64,000 nt of DNA from assembly GCA_965116335.1 (NCBI GenBank), contig OZ220677.1, forward strand, positions 2,728,001 to 2,792,000. The letters are read 5' to 3'. The notes under the pieces were generated by a model. It saw only the letters and a program-made list of their open reading frames with translations. It searched no databases and was not told where the DNA came from. Within the stretch, counting starts at the first letter, position 1. Each line of letters starts with the position of its first letter. Both the position numbers and the translations under genes were made by a program. This DNA comes from G963663315 sp965116335. GTDB taxonomy: Bacteria; Pseudomonadota; Gammaproteobacteria; Arenicellales; Poriferihabitantaceae. Of the stretch, positions 34,624 to 43,487 are shown piece by piece.

Positions 34624-35442
34624 ATGTCAGTTCAGTCCGGCGCTCAACATGCGGTCACGATCAATACCTTGAACCGGATCAAGCGGGAGGGTAATAAATT
34701 CGCTTGCCTGACTGCTTATGATTATTGCAGCGCCTGGGCGGCCAGTCATGCGGGCATGGAAGTGTTGCTGGTTGGAGATTCTCTGGGCATGGTGATACAG
34801 GGTCATGACAGCAGTCTGCCGGTCACGATCGAGGATATGGCTTATCATGTTCGCTGTGTGAAGCGTGGCAATCTGGGTGCTCTGATTATTGCCGACCTGC
34901 CTTTCATGAGTTATTACTCGGAATCGAAGAGTCTGGAAAATGCTGCGATACTGATGCGGGAGGGGGCGCATGCGGTCAAGCTCGAAGGTGGGGGCTGGTT
35001 GGGGGAAACCACGCGATTATTGACGGAAAGAGGCATTCCCGTGTGTGCACACATTGGTCTTACTCCACAATCCATTAATCATCTGGGTGGTTATCGGGTG
35101 CAGGGGCGGGACCCGGAACAGGGGCAGGCGATTATAGAAGAGGCGCAAATCCTGCAGCAGGCGGGAGCCAGCATCATTCTGATCGAGTGCGTCCCCAGGA
35201 CTCTCGGCAAGAAACTGACTGAATCGGTCAAGGTGCCGGTTATCGGAATCGGTGCGGGTGCGGGCACTGATGGACAGGTCCTGGTCTGGCATGACCTGCT
35301 CGGGCTTTATCCGGGTAAAACCGCGAAATTTGTGAAGAATTTTCTGCAGGGGAATCCGGCCGGCATACAGGGGGCGCTTGAGGATTACGTAACCCAGGTC
35401 AGGCAGGGGACATTCCCGTGCGATCAGCATAGTTACGATTGA
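34624..35442 (+). CDS. panB: Ketopantoate hydroxymethyltransferase
   Basis: A 272-residue PanB, the first step of pantothenate synthesis, using methylene-THF. Motifs include L-V-G-D-S-L-G-M-V-I-Q-G near residue 49-60 with a Mg-binding Asp, H-I-G-L-T-P-Q-S-I near 139, and I-E-C-V-P with the catalytic Glu near 180. The ATG at 34624 is preferred over an in-frame start at 34573 that adds 17 residues beyond the family N-terminus. panC is not adjacent. It shares the CoA theme with coaE and coaD, but lies on the other strand from both. Confidence 0.95.
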   Translation: MSVQSGAQHAVTINTLNRIKREGNKFACLTAYDYCSAWAASHAGMEVLLVGDSLGMVIQGHDSSLPVTIEDMAYHVRCVKRGNLGALIIADLPFMSYYSESKSLENAAILMREGAHAVKLEGGGWLGETTRLLTERGIPVCAHIGLTPQSINHLGGYRVQGRDPEQGQAIIEEAQILQQAGASIILIECVPRTLGKKLTESVKVPVIGIGAGAGTDGQVLVWHDLLGLYPGKTAKFVKNFLQGNPAGIQGALEDYVTQVRQGTFPCDQHSYD

Positions 35443-35471
35443 GTCGTCCGGCGCGGGCCACGTGCAACTAT

Positions 35472-36494
35472 CTAAAATTCCGGCGCCGGGTCGCGCTGGA
35501 GCAGTTTCTCCACTGCGGTGCCCGGGTTGGCGTTGTGGCAGACAATGTTATAGACCTGTTCGGTGATTGGCATGTCGATCTTGTGTTGGCGGCTGAGTTT
35601 GAATAATTCGGTGACGGTGTGGATGCCTTCGATTTCCTGTCCGATTTCTCCAGCTATTTCATCCTGTGACCGTCCCGCACCCAGCCCCAAGCCAAATCGG
35701 CGATTGCGCGACTGATCATCTGTACAGGTCAGAATCAGGTCGCCTGCACCGGTCAATCCCATGAAGGTTTCAGGTTTTCCGCCCAGAGCGACACCGAGCC
35801 GGGACATTTCCGACAGTCCACGGGTAATCAATGCGGCTTTGGCGTTGGCACCGTAGCCCAGTCCATCGCTGATGCCGGCGGCAATCGCCATCACATTCTT
35901 GATAGCTCCGCCCAACTGTACGCCGGTCGGGTCATCGCTGAAATAAACCCGTGTAAAGGGGGTTCGGAACCATGTTGCCATGGATTGGGCATGCACGGCT
36001 GATTTTGATGCCAGTGTCAATGCGGTGGGAAGCAGTCTGGCGGTTTCCAGAGCAAAGCTGGGTCCGGATAGCACTCCCAGTTTTTCAGTTTCGGGGAATA
36101 TCCGGGTTGCGCTATCACTCAACAGACCGCCACAGTGTGTGTCAAAGCCTTTGGTGCCCCAGACCAGGGTTGCGGATGCGGGGTTCCTGCCGAGGGTTTC
36201 GATTCGGGTTTTCAGGTTGCTCAGCGTCTGATGAAAAGCATGGCTGGGTACGACGACTACAAAACACAGTTCATCGTTGATTGCCTGGTCGCAGTCGGGT
36301 TCAACGGAGAGATTGTCAGGCAGGTTGATTCCCGGGAGATAACGGTCATTGCGCCTGTTGCGGATGATCGGATACAGGGCATCGGGATTGTGTCCCCATA
36401 GTGTGACGCGGTTGATGTTGCGGCACAGAAGGACGGCAAGAGAGGTTCCCCACGAGCCTGCTCCGATAACGGTGACCTGATCGGGGCGTGGCAA
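35472..36494 (-). CDS. gpsA: Glycerol-3-phosphate dehydrogenase [NAD(P)+]
   Basis: A 340-residue GpsA that makes sn-glycerol-3-phosphate for phospholipids. The Rossmann motif V-I-G-A-G-S-W-G-T-S-L-A is at about residues 9-20, followed by W-G-H-N-P near 34, G-T-K-G-F near 114, the K of G-G-A-I-K-N-V-M-A-I-A-A-G near 191, and G-L-T-G-A-G-D-L-I-L-T-C near 250. It lies 3 nt after secB in the common rhodanese-(grxC)-secB-gpsA cluster. Confidence 0.96.
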   Translation of the reverse strand: MPRPDQVTVIGAGSWGTSLAVLLCRNINRVTLWGHNPDALYPIIRNRRNDRYLPGINLPDNLSVEPDCDQAINDELCFVVVVPSHAFHQTLSNLKTRIETLGRNPASATLVWGTKGFDTHCGGLLSDSATRIFPETEKLGVLSGPSFALETARLLPTALTLASKSAVHAQSMATWFRTPFTRVYFSDDPTGVQLGGAIKNVMAIAAGISDGLGYGANAKAALITRGLSEMSRLGVALGGKPETFMGLTGAGDLILTCTDDQSRNRRFGLGLGAGRSQDEIAGEIGQEIEGIHTVTELFKLSRQHKIDMPITEQVYNIVCHNANPGTAVEKLLQRDPAPEF

Positions 36495-36497
36495 TGG

Positions 36498-36944
36498 TCA
36501 ATTCCGTGTCATCGCGTCGGTAGAGGATTCCTGTTCCTTTTTGGCACGGTAAAGGGATTCGAAATTGATCGGGTCGATCAAAAAAGGATTGAATCCTCCC
36601 TTGGTGATCAGGCTGTTCAGTTCTTCGCGAGCAAATGGCAGGAGAATCTGGGGGCAGGTCACTTCCACTATGATCTGCCAGGTTTCCTTGTCTGGATGTT
36701 CAATTTCAAATATTCCTGCCTGAAGGACTTCGGCGAGAAACAGGATGGTCTCTTCATGCCTGGAGGTGACGGTGGTTTTGAGGATTATTTCCGCCAGTCC
36801 CGCTTTTTCATTCAGGGAGCGATAATCAATTAACACCTGAAAATCGTATTCGGGCCTGATGTCGGTGCGGGTAAATATAGTGGGTGTGGAAGGGGATTCA
36901 AATGAAGCGTCTTTCAGGTAGATTTTTTTTACGGAAAATTTCAT
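36498..36944 (-). CDS. secB: Protein-export chaperone SecB
   Basis: A 148-residue SecB, the tetrameric chaperone that passes unfolded precursors to SecA. Typical segments are F-S-V-K-K-I-Y-L-K-D-A-S-F-E-S-P near the N-terminus and C-P-Q-I-L-L-P-F-A-R-E near residue 115. The ATG at 36944 is chosen because the frame upstream, to 37106, reads through the rhodanese gene end and has no similarity. It lacks an adjacent grxC. SecB is largely confined to proteobacteria, supporting the taxonomic placement. Confidence 0.95.
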   Translation of the reverse strand: MKFSVKKIYLKDASFESPSTPTIFTRTDIRPEYDFQVLIDYRSLNEKAGLAEIILKTTVTSRHEETILFLAEVLQAGIFEIEHPDKETWQIIVEVTCPQILLPFAREELNSLITKGGFNPFLIDPINFESLYRAKKEQESSTDAMTRN

Positions 36945-36978
36945 AGTGGTGGAGGTGTGCTGTGTTGTGTGTGCAATG

Positions 36979-37386
36979 TCAACTCTTTTCGAGAGGCAGG
37001 TTTTCTTTTTTCCAGGCGTTGAGTCCGCCTGAAAGCAGGTAGATGTCGGAAAATTCGTTCTTTTTGAGAAATGCCATGGCCTTTTTTGAGTTATTCCCGG
37101 TATCACAGGTCAGCACGACGGCTTTTTTCTGATATTTCTTCAGCTTGCTGAGGGAATTTTCCAGTACACTGAACGGGATGTTGACAGCCTGGGAAATATG
37201 TCCGCTTTTAAACTTTTCGGCCTCATTGAGATCGACGATTACCGCGTTTTCCCTGGCCTGGAGCTGGGGTAGTTGCGCCGGTGCAACCGTTCGAGGGTCG
37301 CCCACACTGTGCATACTCAACAAAAACACGATAACCAGCAACATGGCAAACAAATACCAGTACTCGGTTATGAATTCGATATACAT
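36979..37386 (-). CDS. Membrane-anchored rhodanese-like protein
   Basis: A 135-residue protein with one N-terminal membrane helix (about residues 10-24) and a single rhodanese domain: V-I-V-D-L-N-E-A-E-K-F-K-S-G-H-I near 49-64 and the active-site loop T-C-D-T-G-N-N-S with Cys94. It would carry persulfide sulfur at the inner membrane, substrate unknown. Equivalent to E. coli YibN, which lies next to grxC and secB; grxC itself is missing here. Confidence 0.92.
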   Translation of the reverse strand: MYIEFITEYWYLFAMLLVIVFLLSMHSVGDPRTVAPAQLPQLQARENAVIVDLNEAEKFKSGHISQAVNIPFSVLENSLSKLKKYQKKAVVLTCDTGNNSKKAMAFLKKNEFSDIYLLSGGLNAWKKENLPLEKS

Positions 37387-37538
37387 TGGCTGACGGATGA
37401 GATTGGATCGTTGCCGGATTGTACACTAATAACATTCTCTGGTAATACTGAAGTCGGTCAATGGTTAGTGGTACACTGTCCGTCTAGAATCGAATCACCG
37501 CACAAGCGTTGGATTATTTTTCAGGAATATTTTCAGAA

Positions 37539-38843
37539 ATGTTTTCAAGAGTTATACGATTGACAGGAATCAGGCTCTGTCTGCTTCTGGTTATCGGCTT
37601 GCCGGGTTCATCGTTTGCCCAGGATGAGGCGAACAAGGCTTTGCCGCTGGAAGATCTGCGGATTTTCTCGGAAGTATTCGGCAAAATCAAAAGCGAATAT
37701 GTAGATCAGGTTGACGATTCGACTTTGCTCAAAGGCGCCATTCACGGTATGGTGAGAGAGTTGGACCCGCATTCGTCATTTCTGGAGCCGGAAGAGCTCA
37801 AGGAACTCAGAATTTCGACAGACGGGAAGTTCGGTGGATTGGGGGTTGAGGTGACCATAGAGGACGGGTTGATCAAGGTGATCAGCCCGATGGACAGTAC
37901 GCCCGCATTTCATGCAGGGATTCAGCCGGGCGACCTGATTCTGATGCTGGATGGAGTGCCGGTTCGGGGTATGAGCCAGAAAGAGGCGGTGGATAAGATG
38001 CGCGGCCCGCCCGGCTCCGAGATCAGCCTGACTATTTCCCGTGAAGGCGAGCCTGATTCCATCGAAGTGACGCTGGTACGAGCCATTATCAAGGCGGCCA
38101 GCGTGAAGGCGCACCTTTTACAACCCGGTTTTGGGTATGCCAGGTTATCGAGCTTCCAGAGTGGCAGCGCTCAAAGTCTGCGCACCAGAATCGCCGAATT
38201 GAAAGACAGGAATGGTGCGGATCTTGAGGGTTTCGTGCTTGATCTTCGGAATAATTCAGGTGGTGTGCTGGCGGGTGCTGTGGCGGTCAGCGACCTGTTT
38301 CTGAGCGAGGGTGAAATCGTTTCCACCAGAGGCAGGACGGAGCTATCCGCACAAAGTTATAGCGCTTTGCCCGACGATGTTATTGATGGCGCTCCGATGG
38401 TCGTTCTGGTTAATGGCGGTTCTGCCTCGGCCTCAGAAATTGTGTCCGGCGCCCTGCAGGACCATCAACGCGCGATCATCATGGGCACCAAAACCTTCGG
38501 CAAGGGTTCGGTGCAAACTATCATCCCGATGGGTGATCGTGGCGCGCTGAAAATTACCACTGCACGCTATTACACGCCATTGAACCGATCCATTCAGGCG
38601 ATAGGAATTACTCCCGATATTGTGACCGAGCAGACTCAAATCACAAGGACGGACAGTGCCCGGTCATCTGTTCGGGAATCTGATCTGGTGCATCATCTGG
38701 ACAGTGAGGGCGAGAGCGATGAGGATGCCCCGACGCTTTTGTCAAACCTTGAGTTGATCGACAATGACAATCAACTCAAGGAGGCATTTAATTTGCTGAA
38801 GGGAATGGCGCTGATTCGGGAGCGGTCAAAGGCCAGTGGATAG
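37539..38843 (+). CDS. ctpA: Carboxyl-terminal processing protease (S41)
   Basis: A 434-residue periplasmic protease with a signal peptide (I-R-L-C-L-L-L-V-I-G-L-P-G-S-S-F-A, cleavage near residue 27), a PDZ domain at about 90-175 and an S41 domain. The catalytic region is the G-G-S-A-S-A-S-E motif at 293-300 with Lys322 in T-F-G-K-G-S. It trims C-terminal tails of periplasmic and membrane proteins. The ATG at 37539 gives a normal signal peptide; the in-frame TTG at 37509 is less likely. The gpmI and envC genes often found upstream are absent. Confidence 0.94.
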   Translation: MFSRVIRLTGIRLCLLLVIGLPGSSFAQDEANKALPLEDLRIFSEVFGKIKSEYVDQVDDSTLLKGAIHGMVRELDPHSSFLEPEELKELRISTDGKFGGLGVEVTIEDGLIKVISPMDSTPAFHAGIQPGDLILMLDGVPVRGMSQKEAVDKMRGPPGSEISLTISREGEPDSIEVTLVRAIIKAASVKAHLLQPGFGYARLSSFQSGSAQSLRTRIAELKDRNGADLEGFVLDLRNNSGGVLAGAVAVSDLFLSEGEIVSTRGRTELSAQSYSALPDDVIDGAPMVVLVNGGSASASEIVSGALQDHQRAIIMGTKTFGKGSVQTIIPMGDRGALKITTARYYTPLNRSIQAIGITPDIVTEQTQITRTDSARSSVRESDLVHHLDSEGESDEDAPTLLSNLELIDNDNQLKEAFNLLKGMALIRERSKASG

Positions 38844-38874
38844 TCTGGTTTGAAATCCCGTGGGTTCGGGTTGG

Positions 38875-39141
38875 CTACCCTGAATTGTTGCGGCTACGAC
38901 GCTTTCGGAGCCAGACCTGAATCGACAGATGCCACTTTCTTGCCCACTGGAAATCCACTGAGAGAATCACCAGGCCCAATGGAATCATCCACAGCCCCAG
39001 TACTGGCAGAAACCAGAACATGCCACCTATGAGCAGCAGCATACCAAATATCTGGCGCGGCAAGGCAGGCATAGCCCGAACTTTCCCGAGAAATGATTTC
39101 AATGGGCGTCTCTTGTATGAACTGTTTGTGATGACTGACAA
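38875..39141 (-). CDS. Small membrane protein, PGPGW-like
   Basis: An 88-residue protein with two hydrophobic segments separated by a short turn (G-M-L-L-L-I-G-G-M-F-W-F-L-P-V-L-G near residues 33-49, then W-M-I-P-L-G-L-V-I-L-S near 51-61), ending W-A-R-K-W and a basic tail. The pattern is that of the putative PGPGW transmembrane family, although the turn here reads L-P-V-L-G-L-W. Function unknown. It converges with ctpA (31 nt) and diverges from dapF. Coding is supported by the family resemblance and by being the only sensible frame in this 366-nt interval. Confidence 0.7.
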   Translation of the reverse strand: MSVITNSSYKRRPLKSFLGKVRAMPALPRQIFGMLLLIGGMFWFLPVLGLWMIPLGLVILSVDFQWARKWHLSIQVWLRKRRSRNNSG

Positions 39142-39209
39142 GTTGCCTTATCCTTCAGAAACCCTGTGCGCTGGCAGGATGTTGTTGGAAAGCAGGCCGG
39201 GTTGATTCA

Positions 39210-40091
39210 ATGATAAACATGAATTTCACAAAAATGCACTCAATGGGTAATGATTTCGTCATGTTGAACGGAGTCGCCGAGAATATCAGAATTACCCCGC
39301 ATATTGCCACATTTATTGCAGATCGGCATTTCGGTATCGGCTGTGACCAGATTATTGTGGCCGAGAAAGGGCGACCCGACAACCATTTCAGGATGCGGAT
39401 ATTCAATAGCGATGGCTCAGAGCCGGGACAATGCGGAAATGGTGCCCGGTGTTTCGCGCGGTTCCTGCACACTCAGGGTTTGACGGACGAGACGATTATT
39501 CATGTTGAAACCCGTACCACAGAAATGACGCTTGAGACCCATGCGGATGGCACGGTTACCGCACAACTGGAGCGGCCCGACTTTGCTCCCGGACAAATCC
39601 CGTTTCTGGCGCCGGAGGCGGCTTCGCATTATCGGGTGGATACGGCGTTGGGAGAAGTTGAGTTCAGTGCCCTGTCGATGGGTAATCCTCATTGTGTGAT
39701 TGCGGTGGACGATGTGGATTGCGCGGATGTCGCGGGATTGGGGGCGTTGATGGAGTGTCATCCGGCCTTCCCTGACAGAGTCAATGTCGGGTTTTCTCAA
39801 ACCGTGTCTGCGCGTCAGATCAAATTGCGGGTATATGAGCGAGGGGTCGGAGAAACTCTCGGATGCGGCAGCGGAGCCAGCGCCGCAGTGGTGGCCGGAA
39901 TTCGGAACGGTCAACTTCAATCCGATGTGATGGTGACATTGCCCGGTGGTAGCGTTCAGGTTAGCTGGGAGAAGGAGGACGCCCCGGTTTTCCTGCGCGG
40001 GTCGGTGCATGAGGTGTTCGCCGGGAATGTGGTTTATAATCCTGCTGAGGAGAATGCCCACACTACTTTAGACAGATATGCAAAAACCTGA
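39210..40091 (+). CDS. dapF: Diaminopimelate epimerase
   Basis: A 293-residue DapF that converts LL-DAP to meso-DAP for lysine and peptidoglycan. The two catalytic cysteines are Cys75 in E-P-G-Q-C-G-N-G-A-R and Cys219 in L-G-C-G-S-G-A-S-A; the N-terminal F-T-K-M-H-S-M-G-N-D-F near residues 6-16 is diagnostic. The stop overlaps the start of the DUF484 gene by 14 nt. The order dapF-DUF484-xerC is standard in gammaproteobacteria. About 15 extra C-terminal residues beyond the E. coli protein are present. Confidence 0.96.
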   Translation: MINMNFTKMHSMGNDFVMLNGVAENIRITPHIATFIADRHFGIGCDQIIVAEKGRPDNHFRMRIFNSDGSEPGQCGNGARCFARFLHTQGLTDETIIHVETRTTEMTLETHADGTVTAQLERPDFAPGQIPFLAPEAASHYRVDTALGEVEFSALSMGNPHCVIAVDDVDCADVAGLGALMECHPAFPDRVNVGFSQTVSARQIKLRVYERGVGETLGCGSGASAAVVAGIRNGQLQSDVMVTLPGGSVQVSWEKEDAPVFLRGSVHEVFAGNVVYNPAEENAHTTLDRYAKT

Positions 40092-40719
40092 TGAAGTCAT
40101 AGACTATTTGAAAGCGAACCCGGATTTTTTTGAGCAGCGCGAAGGTTTGCTGGTTGAATTGGGCCTGGGTGATGCGGGCAGTCGCGCCCTTTTTTATGAA
40201 AGGCAGTTGCAGGTGCTGAGAGACAGACTGACTCACCATCAGGCTAAAATCGAATTGATTGTCGATGGAGTCAGAAATAACCAGAAACTCGAATCCGACT
40301 TTCTCCAGGTTGCAATCAGCCTGCTTGCGAGCAAGGAGCGTGACGACAGCGCTGTACAAACGGTGAACGAATTAATGGAACAGCAGTTCGATGTCGAGGA
40401 ATCTGTGATTATTTTGAAATCCGACCCAAACGACCCGGATCAACGTCGCTATGACGCGATGCGCCAGAGAGTGGCGCATAAAGGTTCGGTTTGTGATGAT
40501 CGGCTTGCGAGTGCCTTGCGCGAGTCAATTTTCGGGCAGGGCAGCCAATCTGTCCAGTCTTGTGCCTTTGTGCCATTATTGTTCGAGGGTGAATGGCTCG
40601 GTGTAATGGCGCTGGGGTCGCATTCCCGCACCCGGTTTGTGCCAGATGTCGGAGTGATGTTTCTGGATCGGCTCGGGCTATTGATTGGTGGTTACCTCCA
40701 GGGTCGACTGCATCCATAA
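40078..40719 (+). CDS. DUF484 family protein (YigA-like)
   Basis: A 213-residue protein of the DUF484 family: the N-terminus D-E-V-I-D-Y-L-K-A-N-P-D-F-F is characteristic, followed by a heptad-like helix around residues 35-65 and a GAF-like domain (V-P-L-L-F-E-G-E-W-L-G-V-M-A-L-G-S near 165-181). Role unknown; the conserved link with xerC suggests a part in chromosome or septum-related processes. Its ATG lies inside the end of dapF, and its stop shares one base with the ATG of xerC (TAATG). Confidence 0.92.
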   Translation: MQKPDEVIDYLKANPDFFEQREGLLVELGLGDAGSRALFYERQLQVLRDRLTHHQAKIELIVDGVRNNQKLESDFLQVAISLLASKERDDSAVQTVNELMEQQFDVEESVIILKSDPNDPDQRRYDAMRQRVAHKGSVCDDRLASALRESIFGQGSQSVQSCAFVPLLFEGEWLGVMALGSHSRTRFVPDVGVMFLDRLGLLIGGYLQGRLHP

Positions 40720-41621
40720 TGAGTCCATTACAGGAGAAAATAGAGAAGTTTCTGGAACTTAAGAAACGGCAGCGAAGATTGTCTGATCATTCCCTTGCGG
40801 CATACAGCAGGGATTTACAGAAACTGCACGACTACGCCAGTCAAAAGGCGGTGACCGACTGGGACAGATTGACTGTTCACGATGTCCGTTCCTTTCTGGC
40901 CGGATTGCACCAAAAGGGTTTGTCCGGTCGTAGTATCCGGCGTTTGTTGTCGGCCTGTCGCACCTTTTATCAATATCTCCTGAAAAATGAATACGCGCTG
41001 ATCAATCCTTTCACCGGCGCCAGCGCTCCCAAGTCCCCGGGCAGGTTGCCGACGACACTGAGCGTGGATGAGTTGAGCGGATTGCTGGATCAGCATGACG
41101 ACTCCGTTCTTTCGGTCCGGGATCATGCAATGCTGGAGCTTTTTTATTCGACCGGGCTGCGGCTGTCGGAGTTGGCCTCGCTGGATGCAGATTCAATTGA
41201 TTTTGATCAGAACCGTATTCTGGTTACTGGCAAGGGTAACAAACAGCGGATCGCCCTGGTGGGAAGCAAGGCGGCACAAGCTCTTGCTAACTGGCTGGAG
41301 AAGCGTTGCCAGATCGCAACCGAAACCGAGCGAGCCCTGTTCGTCAATACGAGGGGTGGGCGACTGAGTGTCCGCAGCATCCAGTACCGGCTTAACCGAT
41401 GGGCTAAAATCAAGGGGTTGGGACGACGATTACATCCCCACATGCTGAGGCATTCCTTTGCCAGTCATCTACTCGAATCGAGTGGTGACCTCAGAGCGGT
41501 TCAGGAGATGATGGGGCATGCAGACATCGCCACAACCCAGATCTATACGCACCTGGATTTCCAGCATCTCGCGCAGGTTTATGATAAAGCGCATCCGAGG
41601 GCCAGGAAAACAAGCGAATAA
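40719..41621 (+). CDS. xerC: Tyrosine recombinase XerC
   Basis: A 300-residue tyrosine recombinase that, with XerD at dif, resolves chromosome dimers. The N-terminal SAM-like DNA-binding domain is complete. The catalytic set is Arg148, Lys172, His241, Arg244, His267 and Tyr276 (in I-Y-T-H-L-D). The ATG at 40719 overlaps the DUF484 stop; longer in-frame extensions run inside that gene. Its place after dapF-DUF484 identifies it as the housekeeping XerC rather than an integrase of a mobile element. The 119-nt spacer after it holds nothing clear. Confidence 0.96.
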   Translation: MSPLQEKIEKFLELKKRQRRLSDHSLAAYSRDLQKLHDYASQKAVTDWDRLTVHDVRSFLAGLHQKGLSGRSIRRLLSACRTFYQYLLKNEYALINPFTGASAPKSPGRLPTTLSVDELSGLLDQHDDSVLSVRDHAMLELFYSTGLRLSELASLDADSIDFDQNRILVTGKGNKQRIALVGSKAAQALANWLEKRCQIATETERALFVNTRGGRLSVRSIQYRLNRWAKIKGLGRRLHPHMLRHSFASHLLESSGDLRAVQEMMGHADIATTQIYTHLDFQHLAQVYDKAHPRARKTSE

Positions 41622-41740
41622 ACCGACGTTTCAGGTGCAGTATTAAAGAGTAGGTGGGCCTTTGAGATGTACTGCTATTTGTCCAAAAACAACACTTCTC
41701 TATCGCGGGATTGGTGTTCATTGTTAGGGGAGAAGTGATT

Positions 41741-43306
41741 TCAAGCCAAAACTACTTTCACTGCGGCCAGATTCCGTTCTTTGGCACTGAACGCTATGCC
41801 GATCAGATGGATGGGTTGGTTTTGGCTGCGGTACTTGTCGGCATAACCCTTCTCCTGTATCTGTTCAATCGCCTGTTGTGCCGTATCCTCACTATTGCTG
41901 TCTGTATCCGACATCTTGAACTCAAATACGAATACCTGATCTCCATGCAATACCACCATATCTGCCCGACCCCGGCTGGTGGAATCCTCTACCCGAAGGG
42001 TAAGACCAATCGTACAAAAGCAGGCATATAACATCCCCGCATACCAGGCTTCATATCGAGCCGGACTCTGAGTGCCCTGCCACTGATACGGAATCCCGGC
42101 GAAGAAGGATTGCAGATGCTCCGTGAATCCATCGAAGTCATTGGCAACCAGCAGACGCGCCAATGCCTTGCCATTCTCCGATACTTCCCGTCCCTGCCTG
42201 CCCAGATAGCCCAATAGTCCCTGATTCAGACTCTGGCGTACCTCGAAGTTCGGATAATCCAGTGTATAGAAGGTCTGGGCACCATCCCATTCTCGTTCGA
42301 CAAGGGTTAAGTAGCCGGTCTGGAACAGCAGGGCATCAATGGTGATGTCATCCACGTCGAATTTTGATAATTCGACAACGTTCGTCGTCCGATTCTCCAG
42401 TTCCATCGGGTTGACTTCCCGTTCTACCATTATACGGAACAAGAAGGTTGGAGAACCGGTCTCAAACCAATGCGCCTCGAACTGGCGTTTGCGGAACAAC
42501 AGCAACAGATCAAATGGATTGTACAGTTTCTCCTCTCCGAGCCAGTGATAGCCGTTATACCATTTACGGATTTGATCCCGGTCCAGGCCGGGTAACTCCG
42601 GGGCGAATACGGTGTCGAGGTCTTTGTCGGTATAGCCGCAGATCGTAGCAAACTCTGAATCCAGGCTGATATTGTCCAGGTTGTTGAGGCCGGAGAACAA
42701 GCTCACTTTCGAGAACATACTGATTCCGGTGACGAAGACGAAACGGACATCGCGGGCACTGCCCTTGATAATGCCGTAGAAGCCCCTCAGGTAATCGCGG
42801 TTGGCTTTGGCCAGTTCCGGGTTATCCAGTACATCCAGGATGGGCTTGTCGTATTCGTCTACCAGAATGACGACCTTTCGCCCGGTCTGTGCATGCAGGC
42901 GATTCAGTATGTTTCTCAGACGGCGGGGGCCGGTGTGCGACTCAGTGGCTTGAGTGAGTCCGTAACGACGTTCTACACTTTCCAACTGCTCGATAATGTC
43001 GCCATCCAGTTCGCCAGGCTCGTTGTACTTGCCATCAAAGCTCAATCGCACCACGGGATGTTTGACCGACCAGTCCCAGTGCGGATGGATATGCAACCCC
43101 TGAAACAGGGCTTCATTGCCCTCGAACAGTTCCTGTAATGTATCGATCAGCAGACTCTTGCCGAAGCGGCGCGGACGAGACAGGAAATAGAAACTCCCCA
43201 TTTCGAGCAGCCGCTGGATGTGTGGTGTCTTGTCGACGTAGTAGCAATCCTGTTCCCGGATGGTACGGAAATCCTGTATGCCGATGGGGAGTTTATGGCG
43301 AGTCAT
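41741..43306 (-). CDS. AAA-ATPase-like / PD-(D/E)XK nuclease family protein, copy 2
   Basis: A 521-residue paralogue of the gene at 27,444-29,009, equal in length and with the same parts: P-loop S-R-P-R-R-F-G-K-S at 43-51, V-I-L-V-D-E-Y-D-K-P-I-L near 157, and a nuclease core with Asp449, Glu462 and Lys464. The C-terminal 110 residues are almost identical in DNA to copy 1, whereas short blocks around residues 310-330 and 380-400 differ strongly, giving a mosaic pattern. About 55 nt of leader are shared too. The function is unknown. The proteins may act as standalone ATPase-nucleases; no partner gene travels with either copy. Confidence 0.9.
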   Translation of the reverse strand: MTRHKLPIGIQDFRTIREQDCYYVDKTPHIQRLLEMGSFYFLSRPRRFGKSLLIDTLQELFEGNEALFQGLHIHPHWDWSVKHPVVRLSFDGKYNEPGELDGDIIEQLESVERRYGLTQATESHTGPRRLRNILNRLHAQTGRKVVILVDEYDKPILDVLDNPELAKANRDYLRGFYGIIKGSARDVRFVFVTGISMFSKVSLFSGLNNLDNISLDSEFATICGYTDKDLDTVFAPELPGLDRDQIRKWYNGYHWLGEEKLYNPFDLLLLFRKRQFEAHWFETGSPTFLFRIMVEREVNPMELENRTTNVVELSKFDVDDITIDALLFQTGYLTLVEREWDGAQTFYTLDYPNFEVRQSLNQGLLGYLGRQGREVSENGKALARLLVANDFDGFTEHLQSFFAGIPYQWQGTQSPARYEAWYAGMLYACFCTIGLTLRVEDSTSRGRADMVVLHGDQVFVFEFKMSDTDSNSEDTAQQAIEQIQEKGYADKYRSQNQPIHLIGIAFSAKERNLAAVKVVLA

Positions 43307-43487
43307 AGTCCATGTTCTATCGGAAAGGTTTCAGGCATCATGCCATCCAATAGGATTATGTGCAAGTTGTGCGTCTTTTTTGCCCGGATTGGCAATGTCC
43401 GGATTGGCAATTGAAATTTGAGGCCATCGGGGATATAGTTCGCATCCGTTTTTTTTCCAGATTTTATCTTCTTAATGGAGTCTTTTC

